DNA from: Hirudo medicinalis
Taxonomy: Eukaryota > Annelida > Clitellata > Hirudinida > Hirudinidae
NCBI GenBank assembly: GCA_011800805.1
Contig: MPNW01000426.1
Coordinates: 57,330-121,329, forward strand
Direction: 5' to 3'
DNA length: 64,000 nucleotides
Part shown: piece after piece, positions 1 through 11,300 of the stretch
Position numbering within the stretch: the stretch's first letter is position 1
Layout of the letters: every line of letters begins with the position of its first letter
The notes under the pieces: model-generated
What the model was told of the DNA's origin: nothing
What the model saw: the letters and a program-made list of their open reading frames with translations, nothing else
Databases searched by the model: none
Program-made: the position numbers and the translations under genes

Positions 1-65
1 ATTTTGTATGTCAAATTATATTGAATATATTTATGAATCACACTTTATTCATTCCTTCTTTCCAG

Positions 66-970
66 GAACAGGCACTGATGTTTGCTTCACAATCAGAACC
101 CAAACTCAATATTTTGGTCTTTCTCCAGCATCCGCGAATACTGAAAGAGCTTGCAAGGAGTACTGCATTTCTCTCCCCTATTGCACCATCATGGACTTTG
201 TCTTTAGGGGAAGCGGCACGTTGTGTTGGGTGCAGGATGCCCCCATGACCATCGATGAGACCAATTTTAATCCCAACAACGACATCAACGATTACAGACT
301 CAACAGAACTTGCGTCGACATCCTAAAATCGAGTAAGAGTTTTGAACGTTAATGAACGATTTATGTGAGGTTTAAACAGATTTAAAGTGACATATGATGA
401 TTATGTGAATTAAGAAATAATTTAAGTGTTAATTTTAGGAAATCTTTATTTTATGATGTGTATTAAACTTATTAAACTATCAATTCGATAATACCATTCA
501 TTTTGTATGAATAAATTCATACTATAACATATACATATATAAATATATATTTTTTTCTATTTCACACAACTACAGGTGAGTCACAAAGTCATCATTTTTA
601 TCATCATCATCACCATCACCACCACCATATTTTTCATCATCATGATCATCATCACCTACTTACCATTTTACAGCTCAATGTTCACCTGTTTGGAACCAGT
701 TACTACATAACATATCCCTTGGAGGAACGAAACAATCTTATACTAACCTGGATTCTTGCAAGGCGGGATGTTTGGCAGACGTGAATTGTCTTGCCATAGA
801 CTTCGATGCTTCCTATTCAGAGTGTTACAATCATTATGACGCCACCAACTTGTTGACGTTGTACTTCAGTGACACTGCTAGTCAATACAAGTATTAGAAT
901 TTACTCTCTATTAGGGTGCCAATCAATTCATTATCTAAATGGTACACTATTACTAAAAGATTATTATTAT

Positions 971-1005
<35 letters not shown>

Positions 1006-2973
1006 TGAAGCGACTTGGGAAAATTGAAAGGTTATCTGATGTGAACTTTCTAGTATTCAATGTTGACGACCTTCCCAGGAACATTCAGTTGATCAAATGG
1101 ATTAAAAATAGTCTCACAAGAGGATGTAACAATCTCATATGAATGATTTCCATTCATTACAAAACACACTGACTGACGCCATAATTAAACTTATTGGCTT
1201 ACTTATTAATTAATAATAATAATAATATTAATAAATAATAATATTAATAATAGTAATAAATAATTAATCGATCTGACAACTTAATAATAAAAATTATTTC
1301 AATTGCATAGGCTGCAGAGGAACGCGCAATGTTCAACAGCCACAACAACTACAAGTAATTCGGTTTATTTCAAAATATTGTTTCATCGTTTAAACTCAAT
1401 ATTGGCATTTGAATGAGAGGAATAATATCACTTGAATTTACTACAACACCAACAAAATTAGTTTAATTTAGCACTGCAAACTCGTCTGCTTCTAAAGCGC
1501 TGAAACAGTATTTATACAAGATTGGTTTTGAACACGACAGAGTTGGACTATTGGTATGGGAACGCATAATGTAAATTTGAATATGTAATAACAAAATCAT
1601 TATAATATAAAATGTGAATGTACTTCATTTATATAGCGCCATATGCATAACGTCAGAGGCGCTTTTTGTTCGGCTGGGTTTCGAACACGACACATTACGA
1701 CTGTTGCCATTATCGCCTTATGCAGGAACGTAACCCATTCGTAACCTGCACCCTTAAAAAATATATAATATATAACTATTTTATATATATATATATATAT
1801 ATATTGTGGAAATTCTAGCATTTTAATGTTCAATATTTACTTCTAATAATCTTTTGAAGCATACAAACTTACCATGCAATCTTTATTTAATCAATTTCAA
1901 TAGAATTTCCAACTCCTTCAAACTGCGTGTGGACGATAAGAGAGAGGAAGAATTCCATAAACGGGGTTTCACAACCAACCTATACTTCGTTGGATTTATG
2001 CCAAAGAGGTTGCATAGCAGACTTAAAGTGTCTTGCCATCGATTACGACACCAGTGCTAACCCAATGTGCTGGTTTCACTACAATGCGGCTGATATCATT
2101 GATCTGTACGACAACCCAGACAGCAACCAATACATATTGACGCGTAATCCAGGCTGTTCTGGTAAATCATTTTGTATCATTGTCTTTATTGCCGTACAAT
2201 TTTTTTTATTCTTGCACCTGGAAATACTGTTGTTCACCTTGCTGCTTTTTTAATTTGTCTATTTTATTCAAGTATATTATTCAAGGCATTCAATCACTCA
2301 TCCATTCATCCTCCCACCCATTCAACTCACTTCTTCAATTCATCATCACCACCATCAACTTTAATGATTCATCCACTCAATAATTCATCTACCCATCCGT
2401 CTAAATCTCAATGCTTCAGGTCCCATCTCATGCTGGGTCGAGATTCCATTCAAGATTTCAATATACGGGGTTCTCATGGCCACTTACCGCACATTGGACG
2501 AATGCAAACGTGCCTGCATGTCTACAACGGGCTGTGTTGCCATCGATTACGATACTGTCGGTAATCAGAACTGCTGGTTCCACAGTAACCCAGCAGACCT
2601 TCAGAACCTCTACGACAGCAACACAGCCAGTCAGTACAGACTGATCATGGACCCTGTGTGCCTCGGTTATAGTTCACGTGAGTTGAGGGACTGATTAGGT
2701 TTTGTTCCAACACTTATGTAAGTTTATGAAGGTTATAGATCCGAGCTTGGCTCTTAACCAAGTGTGGGTAGCTTCTGTACTTCTTATGTAAGAGCCATAA
2801 TTAATTTATTTTTCTCAAAAGTTTTTATGTGAGTTATTCGTAATTTGTAGACAAAAAAGTTAGCAAACTATAAATTTTTAATACGATTAAATTTCTTAAG
2901 TCAACAACATTTACTTTTCCCTATTCGTTCCGTACTAAAACAATATTTAATTTGTTATTTTTAATAATAAGAA

Positions 2974-3023
<50 letters not shown>

Positions 3024-6000
3024 ACTATTAATTAAAATTATTTTATTTTGCTCAGCATCTACTTCCACAACCACTACAGGAGCAATGACCAGATGTAAGA
3101 AATACTAGTGCATCCTATTCTAAATGAAATCTTCCAAAATTAGTCTTATGTGATCCAAGTCATTTGATTAATTAAATAGCTTTAATAAAAATAATAACCA
3201 AGCAATTATCATCATCATCACCGTCGTCGGCGTCGTCATTACCATCATCAACATCCTTGCATTGGTGACGTTGAATGTGCTTGGTAAGTGGTTGATCTCA
3301 CTGAACTCGAACAACTTGGAAATGGTAGCTGTGAAATTGACATGAGTTGACAGCATTAATGTCATGTCATGTCAACGTGATACAATGACATTGTCAAATT
3401 GCAGACAAATTACATGGTTATTTAAAAATCATAATTATAAGTATTTATTACAAATTATGAGTATTTATTAAGAAAATTTAATTTAAAATTATCCCTCTTA
3501 ATAAAATATTTATTCTTCTTAAAAGTATGAGATTTCACCAAGCATTATATCTTACATCAACCTCTGCATCATTCAGCTTGTGTCACTGACATCTACTCCA
3601 ACACCAATACCCCTGGTGGTGCTTTGGTTTCGGGCATCTCCAATTCTATGGATTGCTGGAGTTATTGCCTCAGTACCCTCTCCTGTGTTGGGGTGGATTA
3701 TGACCCCCAATCAGGTTGCTGGCAACACAACGATTACAACTATTTTGTCAAAAATCGAAAATTGAACCAGTCTCCTGGTGTCACTCAGTACGTCATCTCC
3801 AGAAACTGCAACAATGTCACCGATGGTGAGTAGATGCTTCAGAGGTTTAGATTGTGATGACTGAGATCTCTGCTAGTGAGTGTAACATTTTCTTACATTC
3901 TTCTTGAAACTGCGAGTCAGGTTGAGTTTTCAAGTCGAACTATGTCAAACGTTTTGTGCATTCGATAAAACAGAAAGACATCAAAATCGCAACAAAAAAA
4001 TTTAAATTAAAATAAAAAAAATTCTACTTTTCAAATTGTTTTTTGTGTTTATGTGAAATACACTTAAGTGCTTCATTATTAACAAATTGTTAATAAATAA
4101 ATAACGTTATTTATTATAGATCATGTTATTTTAAAGTTATTTTACATTTAAAGGTAAATGAAAAAAATGCATTCATCTATTTCATGGAAATATTTGACCT
4201 ATAACAATCTTTTCGCAGCTACCAGGACAACCATAACAACTGCATCATCGGGTCGAAAATGTAATTTTCTTTTCATAATTTCCCTCATTTTCAACTCCAC
4301 AATGTAGTTGCAGTTTTCCAGATCATTATAATTTTAAAAAGTCCATAAAGTTCAGGGCCGCCCACAAAAATTTCGGGCCCCTAAGCACAGCAGCCATGGG
4401 CCAACTAGGTTATGGCAATTTAGTAATGGAAAAGCAAACAAAATGGTCGTAATTGTAATTTTAATACTTTAAAACCCGACCGTGCCCCCCCCCTCGGCAG
4501 CCCTGATTCTAACTATTACCACAACTACTATTACTTAGTGACATAAACTTCATGATTGTTCTATTATTAGTAGAAGCAAGACAATAATATCCGTTATTAT
4601 GACTGTTGTTGAAGCTACAATTGAAAAACAGACAACGATCACGTGATTGGTAATTTCAACCATTCTTCCAGCTTGCGTCATAAGGATCTACTACAACACA
4701 AACTCAGTAGGAGGATCCCTTGTCATGGGCATATCCACAAACAGTGGTTGTCAGGACTTTTGCCTGCAAATTCCAACCTGCGTAGGTGTGGACTTTGATC
4801 CTCAGTCTGGGTGCTGGCAGCACAACGATAGGATCGCTTTTGACTCCAATAGGAGGATCGGCCAAGCTCCTAACATCACTCAGTACGTTGTTTCGTACGA
4901 CTGTACAACGGGACCGTCATCTCCCAGTACTGCATCTACTTCGATGTCTACAAGTCAGCAAGTTGTGATGTCATAGATAATGTTAATTACTTGGCATACT
5001 TTCTAATTAGTTGTAATACTGCATCAGAATAAAGACATTGTTAAAACATTGACATTGAAACTTTTGCTTTTTGAAATAATGAAAAATATCAAAGATAAAT
5101 AAGAGGAAAATTCGTCGATTTCCAAATGCATTTGTTATAATAAAAATAATAACATTTATCATGTCACTCAATTATGTTGGGTTAAATTCTGTTTTAACTG
5201 TTGATCAATCAAAAGCCTTATCATCGATGATTTTCCTCATTAAGTGGTACAAATATCCAAACCAAATAAATCAGACATTCGCACTTACAAGTTGTTTTAT
5301 TTGTTTTACTTCAGTCTCCGTTCTGCCTCCAACCTGTGCTGGGAGCTTCCAAATCCTCTTCAACACATCCAGCGTCGGTGCTAACAACGAGGACAAAATC
5401 ACCAACAACGTGGCCTGCCTCATGTTCTGTCTTGACAATCCTAACGCATGTTCGGCCATCGACTACGACACCAACACAGGTTGCTGGATACACCTGGATA
5501 AGATGCAGGTGCTTTCGTACAGGAGGTAAGGTTGTTGCCAGTGCTTGTGTGTAGAGACGCTAATCTATTCTATGACTTGAACCTGCTAATTGAATTTAAG
5601 ATTATAACATATTCTTATTATATACGTTTCTTTTTAATGTAATTACTTCAATTAATATTTTTTAACGTAATTACTTCAATTAATAATTTTTATGTTCAGT
5701 TAAATCCCATTGGCATTTTTAGAAGTCACAGGTGAATGAAAATAAATTTGAAATTAACCTTCACTTTTCAAGGTATCCTTCCGTTGGAGTGACTCAGTTT
5801 GTGATAGAAAGAAGTTGCAACATACCACTTCCATGTGAGTTTAATCATTAAATTATTTAATTATTAAATGATGATCATCCCATCATATAATAATTCAATC
5901 ATTTAATAATTTAATCATTCAATCATTCAATCAATTAGTTATGTAATCATATCAAGCCAAAGAAAATGTTTAAGAATAAGGTCACAAATGTTATTAGGGC

Positions 6001-8366
6001 CTCTCACCTACTCATACGACGTCGTACAAATTAGTTACTGTAATTAAGCCAATAATTATTTTTTTATTATTATTATTTATTATTATTAATTATTAATAAT
6101 AAAATATGTTAAAGCGAGCTAAACCAAATACACGAGCGCCAAAGAAACTTCGAACAACAGCAAATTCTTACTATCACTACAGTCTGCTCATACCAAGTAC
6201 TCAAGAACACCTACTCTGTAAACGGACTTTTCATGACGGAGATCAGGGGCTTCACACAATGCCTCTACTACTGCCTCCTCACTCCCTCCTGCGTGGCAAT
6301 CGACTTCAGTGACAGCGGCAGTTGTGCTGCTCATTCGAACATCGTCTACGTAACTCAGAATCGAAGATTAGCTCAGGGCATGAACCAGTTCCTCGTAAAC
6401 CGTGTCAACTGCCAGCTAGTTGTCGCACCACCTCTCCCAACTCTCAACCCTCTGTCTTCATCGACGTGGTCCTCGACTACTACTGCTACTACGACTACAA
6501 CGACGACAGTTCCATATGTACCAGGTTGAACTTGAGATTGCGATGAAAAAAATTTGCTTTCGGGAAGATTAAACAACAAAAACTTCATTAAAGCTTCATT
6601 TTCAATGTTTTGTTATTTACCTCAAGGTTGTGCAAATTGGGTCAGGTACGACAAAACATTCAGCTTTGGAGGGGTGGAGCAGCCACAATTGTTGGACCTC
6701 AACGCGTGCCTGTCCGGATGCGCAAGAAATCCAAACTGTTACGCTGTTGACGTGGAAACGCCTGTCATCAAATGTTTTTTCCATCTCGATCCTAACTTCG
6801 CATCCAACTCTTACTCAGGAGTGCCTACGCAGTATCGAATCGACAGAACTTGCATTGGAACAAGTAAATGAACCACAACAATATTAATAAAAATAAATTC
6901 GTGGCTGTTCTTGTTTGTTGGTGCTAATTATAATGTTAATGAAGTTATTAATAATACCTCTTTGACAATAAAAATTCAGTTAATGACAAGCATGACTAAT
7001 ATCCTGGATGTGCTTACTTGGAAATTTCATGAACTTGGAATCCACATTTTTTAAATTATTGAAAACCTGTTCTTAAGTATTCACCTATCGAATCTAACCT
7101 TGTATTGTGATGATATTAATTTCAATTAGAAATACATTCTTAACTTACAAATGAACACTATACTTAAATCCTTCATCTGGAAACAGATACTTCCATCCCT
7201 GGCCAGTGTCTAAACTGGACTGCCAAGTTCAGCACCAACTCCATCAATGGTCTGCACTACTTTCAATTCACAACGGCATCAGCGTGCCAGACTCTCTGCG
7301 TCAACCTTCCATCCTGTGTTGCTGTTGACTTCAACACTCAATCATTCACTCCTGATTTTGGATGTTGGGTCCACAAAAGTCTCCAAGACTTGCTCCCTGA
7401 GAACACATTTGCAAGCGAGGGGACCAACCAGTTCATTCTTTCCAGGGATTGCCAGGGTTTCTATTGTTCTTGATAACATTAACGTCGCATGAAATATTAA
7501 CACCTGGACTATAATATAAAATATGAATTATGTGCCAAAGAATCCAAGATACTCCAAAGTCCCTTGACGTCAATCATTTGGCGCCAAACAAATCAAGAAT
7601 TGTTTTAATTGTTATTGTTATCGTTTTTATACTAATAGGTTAAGGTATCAGTGATTACATTGCGGTTATATATGTAATATTATTATCAGATTGATATAAT
7701 ATGATTAACATTGTAATCAATTACATTGTTTAACTTGCTTAACTTTCACTACGTCAGAATTTGATTTAATGTCATTTGTCAAGCAGAATGAGAAATGAAA
7801 TGTTCTTCCTTCAAGAAACATTTGAGAAAGATCACCTTAACTTTCAACATCATGTTATCACCCACTCGTTGATAATTCAAATTGTTGTTGTTGATTACAT
7901 CGATCAACACATTGATTACAATCATTACACTTAAATCTAGGCACCTGTTATTACTCATGGACACCCTATCCGAATAGCAACATGGTCGGTGGAATTCCCC
8001 AGCGGGACACCACTCTCGATGGATGTCAGGCCAGGTGTATCAGCATACCTGAATGCACAGGTATCGATATCGATAGTAGGCCTGGTAACCAGTATTGCTG
8101 GCTCCACACGAGCACCAACCTTTACCTCTTCTCCAGCACCAGTGTTGATCATTATCAGCTGAGAAGAAGTCCTTATTGTCCTGAAACGAGTGAGTTTTGT
8201 GAGAAATTTAATAATAAAAATGATGAATACCTTGCATTAACTTCAATATCGCTTTATTTGCTCTTGGTTATTTTTAATAATGTGTGATTGCCCGATGTAA
8301 AGATGATTGGTTTATTGATAGCAATAATATTAATAACATTAATAGTAAGAAGAAAAAAAAGAATAG

Positions 8367-8398
<32 letters not shown>

Positions 8399-11300
8399 AT
8401 AATAATAATTGTGACATAAATGTCAACAGAAACAACAACATCTGCCCCAACTACCACGACAATTACTCGCACAACATTTGGTTTGTCTTTTCATATAACT
8501 ATTATTGTTTAGCATATTACTAAATTATTATTGTTATTATTATTATTATTATTATATTGTTTGACTATTACTGCTTCGTGTTTATTATTACTTAATTCAT
8601 TATTATTATTATTGATATTATTATTTTTGTTGTTGTTGTTATTATTAAATATTTAAGCATTTAAATTGGTTATTGTAATGACATTTAATTATTTGTTTTT
8701 GACATTATTGATAAATGCTTAATGTGTTGTGTTTAATGTATTCATTGAGATAATTATTAACATTCTAAATCCATCGATTCACTCATTTAACACGTCAACA
8801 GCCGGATGCAACGTCGTGATGCTACTCAGCATGAACTCAGACGGAGGTCAAAAGCTTCCTGACCGCACGACAAAGGAGGAATGTGCCTCTAGGTGCATCT
8901 CCCTCTACCCTCAGTGCGTGGCTGCCGATTGGAGGGAGGCTGATGCAGCTTGTTTCATCCACAATTCATTGGCTGGACGCACATTTAGCACCTGTTGCAC
9001 GAGATATGAGATTGTGTGCAGTTGTGAGTAGTCACTTGTTGATAATAATTATTAATAAGTTTACATTAATAATATTAATTACTAATAAGTTTACATTAAT
9101 AATATTAATTACTAATAAGTTTACATTATGAGCCGCACGATTTGTTTATTTGTATTTGTTCTACTTATGATATTAATTGTGGTTGTGGTTATTGAAGTAT
9201 GACAGATGTTTTGATGGATTATTATCGTTAATGAAGTTATTAAGAATAAGAATCACAACACAAAATAACAGCATCAGTCGACAATAACGTGAGATGTATC
9301 TCTAAAATATTTATTGCAACGACATCATTACCAATGATGAGAAGGTTGAGATAATCGAAGATGCATTTGACTTATTTAAATTGTATTCTAAAAAAATTAT
9401 AATTTAAAAACTAATAATTATTATTCATGAGATAATAAACATATTTATCACGTAATATTCCATCAGTGTCTCAAGACGTCTTGACGTGCCAAGATGATTT
9501 CGTTGTCAACCAGTACACCATGCCATTCCTTCAAAGCCTTCTTTACCAGCCCCTCATCACCACTTTGGATCAGTGCAAAACATCCTGCCTCAACTACGGC
9601 CAGTCCTGCGTCGCTGTGGTTCTGTCAGCGGTGGGTAGGATTTCTCCAGGTATAACCAGCTGCTACCTGGTGACCTCTCTCAGTGCCCTCAACACCGCTC
9701 AACCGTCCAATGATTTTGACCTTTACGTAAGGAGGTTCTGCCAACCGAACTTGTCCGTTTTGCTCTCAAGTGGGTTTTGTATATTTTATTTGTGTGTCTG
9801 AGGATTAAATGCTATGTTTATTAATGATGCCGTTAAACGATATGTTTATTAATTAAACATATTTTAATTTGTGTTACTCCAACATGTTGTAAAATATAAG
9901 ATATTGTAAATAACAAGAAGTAATAGATTTTAATAATGACTTGGAACTGCATGCTAGATTCTTTGCAAGGTGATGTCAACTGTCATAAAAAGATATAGAA
10001 AATAATATTTATTATATCATAATAAATATTCAAAATATCATTAGTACTGATGGTCATAGGAATCCTTTTTTATTAATCATAATTCATCATTAATTCATCG
10101 TTAATTCATCATAATTCATCATTAATTCATCGTTAATTCATCATAATTCATCGTTAAGAAAAGCAAACATATATTAAGCTATTAATACCAATTAACAACA
10201 TTCAATTTTTTGTCATCTTTCTTGAGTGATTTTAACTTTTTCTTTTGTTTTCAGCGACACCTTTTCCAACTCCGTCTCCAGGTGAGTTGATGATGGTGAC
10301 GATGGAGATCATGATGAGGGTGATGGTGATGTTGTGGCAAAAATATTATCATCAACAATAACATTAAAATCAATGACAATGTTGGTCAAGAATTAATAAT
10401 TAATCCATTATTAATTTAATTAGTTAATATGATAAATTTAATATGTTTGTAAACATATTGAAAACAACTTTCTATTACAAATTACTGTCAGGTCACAATA
10501 ATTAATGTGCCAAGCTAAATACTGCGATAAGACCAATAATGCCAATAACAACGACAACGACAACGACAACAACAACAACAACAATCAAACAATAACAATC
10601 CGAACGAGACACGACAGAAGAATACAATGAACTCGAACTAAAAAGTACCACCAACCCATTCACATCAGGTTACTGTCTCCTGGACATTGTCTTCCTCGTG
10701 GACGTCTCGGGCAGCATCATGGACAACCAAAATCCAGGTGTCAACAGCATGCAACTCGTTCGTTCCTTCATCACCAGTTTCCTCACTACCAACGATGTTG
10801 GCTACAATTTCGATCACGTGGGCATTGTGACCTTTGACACGACTGCCCGAATAGTCTACGACCTCTGTTAGCATTGGTGATGTTGATAACGATGATAAGG
10901 AGGATGATAATGATAATTAGGGATGGCAAGATGCTCCATTAACAAAAGCAATTTTCTTCCATTTAGCAATCATTAAATTCACAAAAATTAAAAGTGATCT
11001 TGAATAATTTTATAACAAAACAAAAGTTTTTGTTATAAATATTAATAAATGTAAAAGATAAACACAAACGTAATTATAAGGTGATAATAATATTAACCAA
11101 TATTAACACTTCTCCGTCAAGGTGATCTGCAAACAATATCGGCCATCGGATCAGGTGTCTCCAAAATAGTTCAGTCGCTTGGTACTACCAACACCCCTTC
11201 TGGCTTCGACGTCGTCTACGACATGCTCTTCAACCCCACCCGGTGTGCAAGGTCGTACCCTGTCAGACCCGTCATCATCTTCATCACGGATGCTCAAACA

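Larger units (their letters stand above)
66..9769 (+). other. Array of ~13 PAN/apple-like domains
   Basis: Each domain is one exon of about 220-340 nt, or two exons (674-890+1311-1354 and 5315-5525+5773-5834). The shared pattern is C(start)...L..C...C....C.A.D(Y/F)D....CW.H....QY.(L/I).R..C, the six-cysteine layout of PAN/apple folds. Domains start at 66, 674, 1904, 2420, 3577, 4672, 5315, 6183, 6627, 7187, 7941, 8802 and 9467. Those at 3577 and 4672 share the motif DPQSGCWQHND and look recently duplicated. The last two have drifted: 8802 lacks the QY motif and 9467 lacks CW.H. Assignment to PAN rather than another six-cysteine fold is by motif only. Confidence 0.82.
3056..10281 (+). other. 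Thr/Ser-rich hinge exons 3056-3094, 4219-4260, 8430-8480, 10255-10281
   Basis: Four tiny exons (39, 42, 51 and 27 nt), each phase 1 at both ends, encode Thr/Ser/Pro-rich linkers such as STSTTTTGAMTR and TPFPTPSP. They separate PAN domains from each other and from the vWA block. A fifth linker exon, 12121-12231, joins vWA to C1q. Splice sites are good (CAG acceptors, GTAAG or GTGAG donors). O-glycosylated hinges are inferred. Confidence 0.7.

Noticed and set aside
8254..8523. Poly-Asn and antisense poly-Ile/Val frames
   Set aside because: Microsatellite (AAT)n in an intron; only 8430-8480 is kept, as a hinge exon.
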